Source: Candidatus Zixiibacteriota bacterium (GTDB taxonomy: Bacteria > Zixibacteria > MSB-5A5 > GN15 > FEB-12). From it: a DNA stretch of 64,000 bases. The translations under genes and the position numbers were made by a program. A model generated the notes under the pieces. The model had not been told where the DNA came from. It saw only the letters and a list, made by a program, of their open reading frames with translations, and made no database searches. The stretch is taken from assembly GCA_035380245.1 (NCBI GenBank), contig DAOSXA010000002.1, positions 124,001-188,000 of the forward strand, written 5' to 3'. Positions 1-8,453 of this stretch are shown piece by piece (position 1 is the stretch's first letter; every line of letters starts with the position of its first letter).

Positions 1-1364
1 TGCGCTCGACTATCCTGGGTAATTCACTTCGTTTGATCAACCAAAAGCTCGGATACGAAACGGTTGGGATCAACTACCTCGGTGACTGGGGTACGCAGTT
101 CGGGAAGATGATTGTAGCCTTCCGCAAATGGGGCGGCGAGGTAGTCTTCAGCGGCGGCAGCGACACCAAAGCCGATGTTAAAAAACTCTTCGAGTTGTAT
201 GTTCGCTTTCATAAGGAAGCCGAGAATAATCCATCACTCGATGAAGAGGGTCGCGCTGCTTTCAAACAGCTTGAATCGGGTGATCCCGAGGCCCGCGAGC
301 TTTGGAATCAGTTCAAGGCAATATCACTGGCGGAGTTCAGCCGTATCTTCGAACTGCTCGGGGTGGAGTTCGATGTCATAACCGGTGAAGCGGATTACAA
401 CGACAAAATGGATGCGGTGATCGAACGTTTCGAAAAAGCCGGTCTGACTCAGATCTCGGACGGTGCGGAGATTGTCGACCTGAAGGACGAGCAGCTACCG
501 CCACTTTTACTGCGTCGTTCGGACGGCGCCACCTTGTACGCTACCCGCGATCTGGCAGCGCTTATCGATCGCTGGCAGGAATACCATTTCCATGAACTGC
601 TTTACGTGGTTGCCTCAGCGCAGTCGGACCATTTCAAGCAGTTGTTCAAAGCCATGGCGCTGCTTGAAGAGGCCGAAGGCAAGGCCGAAAACGATCGCTT
701 GACCGGTCGTGCACAGCATATCGGTTTCGGCTGGGTAATGTTCAAGGATCGCACCATGTCGACCCGTCGCGGGGAGATCATTTTTCTTGAGGAAGTAATC
801 GACAAGGCCCGCGATCTGGCGCGCGAAATGATACGCGAGAAAAATCCGGGGCTGGATAATATCGACGAGACGGCAACGATGATCGGAGTTGGGGCGGTGC
901 TATTTTCACAGTTGTCGGTTCGTAAGAACAAAGATGTCAATTTCGATTGGGCCGAAGTCCTTTCGTTCGAGGGGGAAACCGGCCCGTATTTGCAATATAC
1001 CCACGCCCGTTTGTGCTCATTGATGAGGAATTATGACGGACCAATCGAGACGAACGGAATCGACGTCGGTTTGCTTAAAGGTGAGGAAGAGCAACGCCTG
1101 ATCGAGTTGCTGGCCGATTTCCCGCAGGCGGTGGTAGATGCCGCTCGCAGTTATGATCCGTATATCATCTCAGCGTTTTTACTCCGGCTGGCTGCGGCGT
1201 TTAATAAATTCTATCAACGCAAGGATGAAAACGGTCGCGTTGATAAGATAATTTCAGATAACCGAGCCCTGACACTGGCTCGCATCGGTTTGGTTAAATG
1301 TACCCAGACCGTTATTTCCGAAGGATTACATTTGTTGGGGATAAAAGCGCCACAGGCAATGTAG
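1..1364 (+). CDS. argS: Arginyl-tRNA synthetase, C-terminal part (5' end outside window)
   Basis: Class I synthetase that charges tRNA-Arg. The reading frame is open from base 3, so the gene starts upstream; the first visible residues, RSTILGNSL, follow the HIGH motif in this family, so only the extreme N-terminus and HIGH itself are missing. The segment NYLGDWGTQFG is an ArgS hallmark. The KMSKS-loop equivalent is MSTRRG at 756-773. The stretch GETGPYLQYTHAR (about 970-1010) marks the junction to the anticodon-binding DALR domain, which continues to the stop. A TTG at 33 could be mistaken for a start but lies inside the conserved core. The next gene starts 51 bp downstream on the same strand. 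Confidence 0.96.
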   Translation, partial: RSTILGNSLRLINQKLGYETVGINYLGDWGTQFGKMIVAFRKWGGEVVFSGGSDTKADVKKLFELYVRFHKEAENNPSLDEEGRAAFKQLESGDPEARELWNQFKAISLAEFSRIFELLGVEFDVITGEADYNDKMDAVIERFEKAGLTQISDGAEIVDLKDEQLPPLLLRRSDGATLYATRDLAALIDRWQEYHFHELLYVVASAQSDHFKQLFKAMALLEEAEGKAENDRLTGRAQHIGFGWVMFKDRTMSTRRGEIIFLEEVIDKARDLAREMIREKNPGLDNIDETATMIGVGAVLFSQLSVRKNKDVNFDWAEVLSFEGETGPYLQYTHARLCSLMRNYDGPIETNGIDVGLLKGEEEQRLIELLADFPQAVVDAARSYDPYIISAFLLRLAAAFNKFYQRKDENGRVDKIISDNRALTLARIGLVKCTQTVISEGLHLLGIKAPQAM

Positions 1365-1415
1365 CGGTTGAACCCGGCATAAAACCTGATAAACAACGGG
1401 TTAAAGGTTTCATAG

Positions 1416-2426
1416 ATGTTAATAGTCATGCGCCAGGGAGCTACCATGGAACAGGTAGCTGTCTGCTGTCGAGAGATCGAGCAGATGGGACTCCGGGCTA
1501 ATCCGATACCTGGGACTACTCGCACGGTTATCGGTGTCACCGGTAATAAAACACAGGTGAGTCCCGATCGTATTCTCACCCTCGATGGGGTAAAAGAAGT
1601 TATCCATGTGACCAAGCCCTACAAGCTGGTCAGCCGGGAATTCACTCCCGAAGATACGATAGTGGATGTAGACGGAGTAAAAATCGGAGGACAAGCGCTG
1701 GTAACAATAGCCGGTCCCTGTGCTGTCGAAAGCCGAGACCAGTGCATGCGCATCGCCGAGCGAGTGGCGGCATCGGGGGCGCAGATATTTCGTGGCGGTG
1801 CCTATAAACCACGCACTTCACCCTACAGTTTTCAGGGATTGGCCGAGGAAGGCCTTAAGATATTGGCCGAGGTCCGCGAACAGTTCGGGCTTAAAATCGT
1901 CACCGAGGCGATGGACACCGAGGTCTTACCTATGGTGGCTGAGTACACCGATATGGTTCAGATCGGGATGCGGAATATGCATAATTTCTCGTTGCTGAAA
2001 AAAGCTGGACGCCAGCCCAAGCCGGTACTGCTGAAACGAGGCATGTGCGCCACGCTCGAAGAGTTTCTATTGGCGGCCGAATACATCTTATCCGAGGGAA
2101 ACAAAGCGGTAGTTCTTTGTGAGCGCGGCGTGCGTACGTTCGCGCACCACACCCGCAATACACTGGATCTCTCGGCCGTACCTTATATCAAGAGAACCAG
2201 TCATCTGCCGATTATCGTTGATCCCAGCCACGGCACCGGGCGACGAGAGAAAGTACTGCCGCTCTCACGGGCGGCCATCGCCTGCGGCGCCGACGGTCTT
2301 TTAATAGAGGTCCACCACGATCCGGTGCATGCCTTGTCGGATGGCCCCCAGTCGATTACTCCGGACACGTTCGATGAACTGGTCAAACAAGCCAAGGCAA
2401 TAGGAGCGGTGTTGAACCGGACGTGA
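1416..2426 (+). CDS. aroF: 3-deoxy-7-phosphoheptulonate (DAHP) synthase, type I-beta with N-terminal regulatory domain
   Basis: Condenses phosphoenolpyruvate and erythrose 4-phosphate, the first shikimate-pathway step. The 336-residue protein has a ferredoxin-like N-terminal domain (about 1-65) as in the Thermotoga enzyme, where it mediates feedback by aromatic amino acids. A TIM barrel follows. Metal ligands are visible: Cys102 in AGPCAVES, His in VDPSHGTG, Glu in IEVHHDP and Asp in LSDGPQS. KPRTSPYSFQG is the substrate-binding signature. It opens the aro operon, and its stop overlaps the aroA start in GTGA. No chorismate mutase domain is fused. Feedback inhibition is inferred from the N-terminal domain only. 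Confidence 0.95.
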   Translation: MLIVMRQGATMEQVAVCCREIEQMGLRANPIPGTTRTVIGVTGNKTQVSPDRILTLDGVKEVIHVTKPYKLVSREFTPEDTIVDVDGVKIGGQALVTIAGPCAVESRDQCMRIAERVAASGAQIFRGGAYKPRTSPYSFQGLAEEGLKILAEVREQFGLKIVTEAMDTEVLPMVAEYTDMVQIGMRNMHNFSLLKKAGRQPKPVLLKRGMCATLEEFLLAAEYILSEGNKAVVLCERGVRTFAHHTRNTLDLSAVPYIKRTSHLPIIVDPSHGTGRREKVLPLSRAAIACGADGLLIEVHHDPVHALSDGPQSITPDTFDELVKQAKAIGAVLNRT

Positions 2427-3775
2427 CTTCCATGAAGCGTGAGATCAAACCAATTCGGGGATGCGAAGCGACTCTCATGGTCCCGGGGGATAAATCAATC
2501 GCGCACCGCGCAGCTCTATTGTCTTTGTTATCCAGGGGACCGCTGACTGTGGTTAACTTCCCGGACAGTGAAGATTGCGCCCGTTCATTGTCAGCTGCGG
2601 AACGGTTTGGAACCGGAGTTGAGCGTGTTGAGGACCGATTGGTGTTGACTCCCCCGGCAACGATTACCGCCGAGCCGGAAATGAACGTTGACTGCGGCAA
2701 TTCCGGTACAACCGCTCGTTTGCTATCCGGAATCATAGCCGGAAGCAAGTTAGAAGCGACATTGTGCGGCGATAGTTCATTGAGCCGTCGTCCGATGAAA
2801 CGAATAATCGATCCCTTGAGTGAAATGGGTGCGGAGCTTTTCGCGGATGAGGGACATCTTCCCATGCGCATTCGCGGCGGCAAACTCATGCCTTTGGAGT
2901 ACACTTTGCCGGTGGCTTCAGCACAAGTGAAATCGGCGTTGCTGCTGGCCGGTCTGGCCTCGAATTGCTCCGTAACTGTGCGGGAGAAAACGCTTACGCG
3001 AGATCACACCGAGCGAATGATTGAAGCGCTTGGGCAGAATATCACAATTCGCGATATCAAACCTGTTTATGAAACCGATCCGGTGGATCCCCGTAAGCGG
3101 CGTCAGGTAATGCCCGAGGATTTTAAGCGAGAAATCAGTATCAGTCCGCAGACACAGGTTGACGGAGGAGAAATATCCATCCCCGGTGATATCTCTACGG
3201 CGTCTTACTTCTGGGCGGCGGCAGCGATCAGCGGTGGTACTGTGACGGTTAAAAATGTCGGTCTGAATCCAACACGAACCGGATTTATAGACCATCTTCG
3301 AGCCGTTGGCTGTAAAGTAGAGATAACGGACAGAGAAACTTTATCCGGAGAACCCAGGGGAACAGTGACGGTTATCGGTCAACGGCTTCGTGCGCGGAAG
3401 ATCGCGGGAGAGACGACGGTTAACCTGATTGACGAGATTCCTGTCATAGCCGTGATGGCCGCTTTTGCCGACGGCACTACGGTTATCCGCGACGCCGACG
3501 AGTTGAAAGTTAAAGAATCGAACCGGTTGCAGGCAATCGAACACAATCTGCGACTAATGGGTATCAAATGCGGAACCCTGGCCGACGGCCTGGCTATCGA
3601 AGGCGGAACGGAGATGTCCGGGGCTGATTTTATGTCGTTCGGAGACCATCGCATCAGCATGGCCTTTTCCGTGGGAGCGCTCTTTTTGACCGGGCCTTCC
3701 ACAATCGATGATGATTCCGTGGTGGCGGCATCCTGCCCCACATTCTATGATCTGTTAAAACAGCTTTCTCAGTAA
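2423..3775 (+). CDS. aroA: 3-phosphoshikimate 1-carboxyvinyltransferase (EPSP synthase)
   Basis: Transfers enolpyruvate from PEP to shikimate 3-phosphate. The 450-residue protein shows the family landmarks: PGDKSIAHRAALL near the N-terminus, DCGNSGTTARL, DSSLSRRPM, DEIPVIAVMAAFADG followed by DELKVKESNRL, and GDHRISMAF near the C-terminus. The start is taken as GTG 2423, which overlaps the aroF stop (GTGA) and implies translational coupling; an in-frame ATG lies at 2432. The length is about 20 residues above the Escherichia coli enzyme, with an insert before the DEIP motif. The stop overlaps the aroE start by one base (TAATG). Confidence 0.95.
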   Translation: MTSMKREIKPIRGCEATLMVPGDKSIAHRAALLSLLSRGPLTVVNFPDSEDCARSLSAAERFGTGVERVEDRLVLTPPATITAEPEMNVDCGNSGTTARLLSGIIAGSKLEATLCGDSSLSRRPMKRIIDPLSEMGAELFADEGHLPMRIRGGKLMPLEYTLPVASAQVKSALLLAGLASNCSVTVREKTLTRDHTERMIEALGQNITIRDIKPVYETDPVDPRKRRQVMPEDFKREISISPQTQVDGGEISIPGDISTASYFWAAAAISGGTVTVKNVGLNPTRTGFIDHLRAVGCKVEITDRETLSGEPRGTVTVIGQRLRARKIAGETTVNLIDEIPVIAVMAAFADGTTVIRDADELKVKESNRLQAIEHNLRLMGIKCGTLADGLAIEGGTEMSGADFMSFGDHRISMAFSVGALFLTGPSTIDDDSVVAASCPTFYDLLKQLSQ

Positions 3776-4617
3776 TGAATAAGCTCAAGTTTGGCCTTCT
3801 CGGCCACAATATCGGCTATTCCAAGTCGGTTGATATTTTCATGGCGATTTTCGATCACCTTGGATTGCAGGGCAGCTTTGTCAATTTCGATTATCTCCCT
3901 GATAATTTTGAAACGGAATTCACACGATTTAGGGAAAACGAAGAAGTCGCCGGTCTTTCGGTGACGATTCCCTTCAAAAGGCGTGTTATCTCTCTGCTGG
4001 ATGAACTACACCCGGTAGCCCGAGCTTTGGATGCAGTCAATTCGATCGCTTTCCAAAACGGCAAGATGATCGGTTTTAATACTGATCGCGACGGTTTCGG
4101 CTGGCCGCTTCAGAAATATACCTCGCGGTTAAAGCACAGTCATGCCGCCGTGCTGGGGTGCGGTGGAAGCGCCAAAGCGGCAATATACGCTTTACATACC
4201 GATTACGAAGTGGACCGGATTACTGTATTTGGCCGGTCTCGGGAAAAGTTGTCTGTTTTTAAGGAATCGCTGAACCGAGCTATTGAACCGTTACAGCTTC
4301 ACACCGAACCGATTCATACTCTGGGGCAAACCAACCCAAAGGGATTCTCAATTGTTGTCAACTGCACACCCTTGGGGGGAGCCAATCATCCTGATAAAAG
4401 CCCGCTGCCGTCTGATTTTGTTTGGCCCTCAGGCAAGATATACTACGATTTGAATTACAATAAGAACAACCAATTAGTACGGCAGGCAGTAGAGCATGGA
4501 TTGACGGTTCTTGACGGTTCAGCCATGCTGACGGCTCAGGCGCTTAAGTCGTTTGAAATCTGGACCGGGCAAACCGTTCCATTCGAACCAATTCATCAAG
4601 CTGTCTTCAATGAGTGA
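3775..4617 (+). CDS. aroE: Shikimate dehydrogenase
   Basis: NADPH-dependent reduction of 3-dehydroshikimate to shikimate. The 280-residue protein has the substrate-binding SKS motif (GYSKS, residues 15-18), catalytic Lys68 in LSVTIPFK, DAVNS at 86-90 and catalytic Asp104 in NTDRDG. The nucleotide-binding loop is GCGGSAKAA (128-136). CTPLGG and the C-terminal AMLTAQALKSFEIWTG are also typical. It starts on the last base of the aroA stop and ends overlapping the shikimate kinase start, so it is translationally coupled on both sides. Confidence 0.94.
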   Translation: MNKLKFGLLGHNIGYSKSVDIFMAIFDHLGLQGSFVNFDYLPDNFETEFTRFRENEEVAGLSVTIPFKRRVISLLDELHPVARALDAVNSIAFQNGKMIGFNTDRDGFGWPLQKYTSRLKHSHAAVLGCGGSAKAAIYALHTDYEVDRITVFGRSREKLSVFKESLNRAIEPLQLHTEPIHTLGQTNPKGFSIVVNCTPLGGANHPDKSPLPSDFVWPSGKIYYDLNYNKNNQLVRQAVEHGLTVLDGSAMLTAQALKSFEIWTGQTVPFEPIHQAVFNE

Positions 4618-5177
4618 TGGGCAATAGTAACATCATATTCCTGGTTGGATTCTCCGGGTCGGGGAAATCAACGATAGGGCCGGTACTGGCTAAAAGGCGT
4701 CGTGCGCGTTTTATTGATATAGATGAAATCATAGAAAGCTCACGCGGGATATCGATTGCTGATATTTTTCGACTGGAAGGGGAACACGCGTTCAGGATAT
4801 TAGAGAAAAACACTTTGAGGGATGTTGTGACAAAGGCTGAAAATGCCACAGTAATAGCTCTCGGCGGCGGAGCAGTACTGAACCGCGAAAACCGGCAACT
4901 TATGAGAGCGTCGGGAATCGTTGTTTATTTATCCTGTTCCATCAGGGAGATATGCCGACGTTTGTCCAGAAATGTTGACCGCCCTCTGTTGAATGTGCCG
5001 CCCCGAAAGAGAGAAAGTCTATTAAAAGCACGCCTTCGCCGAATAACTGAATTACTGGAGAAACGACGCCGATATTATCAGGAATGCGATATTCGTGTTT
5101 CCACCACCAACAAGACTATTACTGGTGTCGTTAATGAGATTGAAAGGTTGATTAAACGGTTTGACGAGTGTCATTGA
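4617..5177 (+). CDS. aroK: Shikimate kinase
   Basis: Phosphorylates shikimate at the 3-position with ATP. With ATG 4617 the product is 186 residues. Walker A is GFSGSGKST (11-19), the shikimate-binding DID is at 34-36, GEHAFR carries the conserved Arg60, and GGG is at 83-85. The basic lid region with RNVDRPLL follows. A GTG at 4614 directly before the ATG would overlap the aroE stop as GTGA and is equally possible; the two differ by one residue. No separate ribosome binding site is obvious, so translation probably depends on aroE. The C-terminus overlaps aroB by 17 bases. Confidence 0.93.
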   Translation: MGNSNIIFLVGFSGSGKSTIGPVLAKRRRARFIDIDEIIESSRGISIADIFRLEGEHAFRILEKNTLRDVVTKAENATVIALGGGAVLNRENRQLMRASGIVVYLSCSIREICRRLSRNVDRPLLNVPPRKRESLLKARLRRITELLEKRRRYYQECDIRVSTTNKTITGVVNEIERLIKRFDECH

Positions 5178-6279
5178 AGTTCGGACCAGACAGCGAAACT
5201 ACCCTGTCGTAGTCGGTTTTCAAGTTCTCGATCAATTACAGGGCTTGTTGGAGAACCGACTAAAGGGTAGTAACCTTTTTGTTATCTATGACGCCCAGGT
5301 GTTTGCATTGTACGGCCAGGTGATCCGGCGATACCTGAAAAAAGCCGGATTGCGTCAGTCGGAAATATGTCTGTCGCCGGGAGAAAAGACAAAATCCCGG
5401 ACTCAATTGGATCGGCTGTATGCCTGGCTTTTGGATGAAAAGGTCACGCGTAACGACATGATCATCGCCGTTGGCGGCGGAGTCATTAGCGACCTGTCCG
5501 GATTTGTCGCGGCGACAATTCTTCGCGGTGTCTCATGGGGAGTTATCTCGACCAGTTTATTGGGGCAGGTGGATGCCGCTATTGGCGGTAAAACCGGCAT
5601 TAATCAAAAAGCGGGAAAAAATCTGATCGGGTCATTCTGGCAACCGAATTTCGTGTTATGCGATCTATGCTTTCTTAACACTCTTCCGCAAAGGCAGATG
5701 GTTAACGGGTTTGGTGAGGTAGCCAGGTACGCCGGTTTGAGCGGTAACGGCATGATACGCCAACTAGACCGATTCCTCGATGCGGGAGATTTGTACGATA
5801 TGGACATGCTGAATAAGCTTGTAGTTCAGTCGGTTCGATACAAGGCTCGCATAGTATCCTCGGACGAACGAGAAGCGGGCCGGAGAATGCTGCTTAACCT
5901 GGGGCATACTTTTGCGCATGGTATCGAAGGCTCTCTCGGTTATCGCCGTCTGTATCACGGTGAAGCGGTTGTCTTGGGATTGTTGGGAGCGATAGAGTTA
6001 TCCATTCGGCATCTTGGGGCGAAACGTGATGACCTGTGGCCGCTTACATCACTTTTATACAAGTTGGCCCTGCCCATCCCAAGGGTGGTCCTTGACCCGG
6101 CCCAAATTATCAATTATATGAAGCTGGATAAAAAGCGCTCGGTTTCAGACCTCCGGTTCGTTTTATTGGAAGCGCCGGGGAAACCGATAATAGTGCAAGG
6201 AATCGCACCCGGTGAAGTGCGGGCGTCTGTTACCGCAATGGTGCGATATATCACCGACCAAGGAGGCAAGGATGCGTAG
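5161..6279 (+). CDS. aroB: 3-dehydroquinate synthase
   Basis: NAD- and metal-dependent cyclisation of DAHP to 3-dehydroquinate. The 372-residue protein contains the NAD-binding GGGVISD (105-111), then STSLLGQVDAAIGGKTGIN, and the metal-binding FGEVARYA, NLGHTFAHGIE and YHGEAV segments. The start is TTG 5161, inside the end of aroK; no ATG or GTG precedes the conserved core in this frame, and ISVIEV-like residues begin right after it. An AAAGG lies about 13 bases upstream. The stop overlaps the aroQ start by eight bases. The enzyme order in the operon does not follow the pathway order. Confidence 0.93.
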   Translation: MTSVIEVRTRQRNYPVVVGFQVLDQLQGLLENRLKGSNLFVIYDAQVFALYGQVIRRYLKKAGLRQSEICLSPGEKTKSRTQLDRLYAWLLDEKVTRNDMIIAVGGGVISDLSGFVAATILRGVSWGVISTSLLGQVDAAIGGKTGINQKAGKNLIGSFWQPNFVLCDLCFLNTLPQRQMVNGFGEVARYAGLSGNGMIRQLDRFLDAGDLYDMDMLNKLVVQSVRYKARIVSSDEREAGRRMLLNLGHTFAHGIEGSLGYRRLYHGEAVVLGLLGAIELSIRHLGAKRDDLWPLTSLLYKLALPIPRVVLDPAQIINYMKLDKKRSVSDLRFVLLEAPGKPIIVQGIAPGEVRASVTAMVRYITDQGGKDA

Positions 6280-6712
6280 AATTCTGGTCGTCAACGGCCC
6301 CAATCTGAATCTTTTGGGCAAGCGCGAACCGGAAATATACGGCCGCAGCACACTGGATGAACTCAACGGCAAACTCAACGACATGGCTAAGGAGCTTAAA
6401 ATAGAGTTGAAGTTTTTCCAGTCGAATCACGAAGGGGAGATTATTGATTTCCTTCACAAGGAAGCTCCCGATGCGCATGGCTTGATTATCAATCCGGGAG
6501 CGCTTACCCATTACAGTTATGCGCTCCGTGATGCCATTTCGGCGGTTTCGATCGAGGCCGTAGAAGTACATATGTCCAATATCTATGCCCGCGAGGAATT
6601 CCGACATAAATCGGTATTGGCCCCGATCTGTCAGGGGCACCTGACCGGTTTCGGTTTCTACGGATATGCTATGGCTCTGTCGTATTTTGCCGATACTACT
6701 CATGAGAAATAA
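6272..6712 (+). CDS. aroQ: 3-dehydroquinate dehydratase, type II
   Basis: Dehydrates 3-dehydroquinate to 3-dehydroshikimate by the type II (anti-elimination) route. The start is ATG 6272, preceded by a perfect AGGAGG at 6261-6266; a longer open frame back to 6212 has no such signal. The 146-residue product has the type II landmarks: NGPNLNLLGKREPEIYG with catalytic Tyr23, SNHEGEIID, INPGALTHYS, and EVHMSNIYAREEFRHKS with catalytic His100. It is the last aro gene of the cluster; aroC is not present in the window. Confidence 0.95.
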   Translation: MRRILVVNGPNLNLLGKREPEIYGRSTLDELNGKLNDMAKELKIELKFFQSNHEGEIIDFLHKEAPDAHGLIINPGALTHYSYALRDAISAVSIEAVEVHMSNIYAREEFRHKSVLAPICQGHLTGFGFYGYAMALSYFADTTHEK

Positions 6713-6713
6713 G

Positions 6714-8300
6714 ATGCGTTGGTTGTTTATCATATCACTGTTGCCGGTCCTGATGCTGGGGGCGATCTCATGCCAACAGACCCAGGTTACGCTAGAGGAT
6801 GTTCGGTTAACCCTTGACAGTCTCGAACAGAAGTTCGTATGGCTGGATTTCCGTATAATGCAGGAATACTGGGATTTATACACGACCGGCCAATCCGATT
6901 CGCTGGATTATTACCGTGACCTTTACGCCGGTGTCGTTGCCGATGATGAGGCGTTCCAGATTCTGAAAGAAGGAGAACGGCTGATTGACGATGATGTGGA
7001 CCATCGGCGCTGGGAAATAATCTTTGCCAATTTCCTCATCGGCCGGGCAGAGGATAATCCCTCGGTGTCGGCGCTCAGGGATTCATTGTCGCGCATCGAT
7101 ATCCATTTCCGTCCCGAATTCGAGGGCGAAGAAAGCTCCGCCGACGAACTACGCCGGATCGCTCGTCATGACCGCAGTCGTGACCGCAGGGAAGCGGCAT
7201 ACCGGGCATCGGTATCACTTGGTGAGGAAATGGCCGACGGCCTGGAGCGGTTGATCAGGATGCGTAACCAATACGCCCGCAAGCTGGGTTACAACAACTT
7301 CCTGGCAATGAATTTCTCTCGCTCTGAGATTGATCTCCACGACCATCTGGCACTGCTGGAACGGCTTGATCAAGCCACAAGTGACCGGTATAAAGCGATT
7401 CTGACCGATGCCGAAAAGACGCTGGGATATTCCGATATCGACGTTTGGGACCTGGGATACGCCACCGCCGATGTCACATCAAAAATCGACGCCTATTTCC
7501 CGGTTGATTCCCAGATGGTGTTCGTATACAGGTCGCTCGATTCAATTGGTTTCAACATCGACAAGCTGCCGATTTTCATCGATCTGGAGAGCCGTGAAGG
7601 CCGTTCGCAATTTGCCTATGCGTTCCCGATCAAACCCCCATACGATATCCGTGTGATGGCCAATCTGTACGATGGAATCGGATCTATCACCGTCATACTG
7701 CATGAACTCGGCCACGCTCTTCATTCGGCCTATGTCGCCCAGGATAGAGAGCTGTTCAATGTGCATCTGGATGGCTCCTGGACGGAAGGGATGGCTCAGA
7801 TTATCGCTTCTCTGACCGAAAATCGCCGCTGGCTGATTGAGGTGGCGCATGTTCCCGCCGGTCTGGCCGATGAGTATTTGCAACTAACCAAGGACAAAGA
7901 AGTAATTTATCAGCGTCAGAATCTGACCTGGCTGATGTTCGAATATGAAGCTTATAACAGTCCGGGGCAGGATCTGAATAAATTGTACTGGGACCTATAC
8001 GAACGCTATGTAATGCTTCCCCGTCATGATGATATTTACCCCTGGGCAGCCACGATCCATTTCACCACGCATCCGGTTTATGTCCAAAATTATCTATATG
8101 CCGACATCGTTTGCGCTCAGACCCTGGCCTATTTCGAAAAGAACGACATGAATCTGGCGGGTGATCCTTCAACCCGATCCTTCCTGATTCAGAATTACAT
8201 GCGTTTTGGCAGTCGCTATCCCTGGCTGGAATTGCTTGAACGAGGAACCGGGGAACCGATGAATCCGGCCTATTTCATAGCTCGAATGGGTATAGAATAA
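6714..8300 (+). CDS. M3/M2-like zinc metallopeptidase, probable lipoprotein
   Basis: The 528-residue protein begins with a hydrophobic signal ending in LMLGAISC, so Cys20 may be lipidated, although the lipobox is not ideal. The zinc motif HELGH is at 330-334, with a candidate third ligand, Glu358 (WTEGMAQ), 28 residues after the first His. That spacing is seen in gluzincin oligopeptidases of the M3 (oligoendopeptidase) and M2 families. The rest is mostly helical, as expected for these. Substrates are probably short peptides in the periplasm, by inference. It starts two bases after aroQ (alternative ATG 6702) and is followed by a strong terminator, so it ends the shikimate transcript without an obvious functional link. 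Confidence 0.8.
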   Translation: MRWLFIISLLPVLMLGAISCQQTQVTLEDVRLTLDSLEQKFVWLDFRIMQEYWDLYTTGQSDSLDYYRDLYAGVVADDEAFQILKEGERLIDDDVDHRRWEIIFANFLIGRAEDNPSVSALRDSLSRIDIHFRPEFEGEESSADELRRIARHDRSRDRREAAYRASVSLGEEMADGLERLIRMRNQYARKLGYNNFLAMNFSRSEIDLHDHLALLERLDQATSDRYKAILTDAEKTLGYSDIDVWDLGYATADVTSKIDAYFPVDSQMVFVYRSLDSIGFNIDKLPIFIDLESREGRSQFAYAFPIKPPYDIRVMANLYDGIGSITVILHELGHALHSAYVAQDRELFNVHLDGSWTEGMAQIIASLTENRRWLIEVAHVPAGLADEYLQLTKDKEVIYQRQNLTWLMFEYEAYNSPGQDLNKLYWDLYERYVMLPRHDDIYPWAATIHFTTHPVYVQNYLYADIVCAQTLAYFEKNDMNLAGDPSTRSFLIQNYMRFGSRYPWLELLERGTGEPMNPAYFIARMGIE

Positions 8301-8324
8301 CTCTTCATATAAGCGGATAAATCA

Positions 8325-8356
8325 CGGCCACCGGTACTACTGCGGTGGCCGTTTTT
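8325..8356 (+). terminator. Rho-independent terminator after the aro operon
   Basis: A perfect 9-bp stem, CGGCCACCG (8325-8333) with CGGTGGCCG (8343-8351), has a nine-base loop and is followed by TTTTT. It lies 25 bp after the metallopeptidase stop and ends the transcript that includes the shikimate genes. Confidence 0.9.
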
Positions 8357-8404
8357 GTGATGTCCCCAATCAGCGCTTGACCTATCTTATAGCGCCGTGT
8401 AGCT

Positions 8405-8432
8405 TTGACCCCGGCAAATTTCCTGCTGTTAT
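8405..8432 (+). promoter_or_regulatory. Possible promoter of the MATE gene
   Basis: TTGACC (8405-8410), a 16-base spacer and TGTTAT (8427-8432) resemble sigma-70 boxes and would start RNA about 15 bases before the ATG. A second TTGACC lies 28 bases upstream at 8377. The match is moderate; its position after a terminator supports it. Confidence 0.35.
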
Positions 8433-8453
8433 GAACCAGGATGTCAGGCAATA

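Noticed and set aside
33..1364. TTG at 33 as the start of argS
   Set aside because: The frame is open to the window edge and the residues before TTG match the ArgS core after the HIGH motif, so the gene begins upstream.
1371..1410. Two overlapping inverted repeats (AACCCG/CGGGTT and AAACCT/AGGTTT) before aroF, considered as an attenuator
   Set aside because: Short stems with long loops, no T-run and no leader peptide rich in aromatic residues.
6212..6712. A 166-residue version of aroQ starting at 6212
   Set aside because: The extra 20 residues overlap aroB and are unlike the family; ATG 6272 has a perfect AGGAGG.
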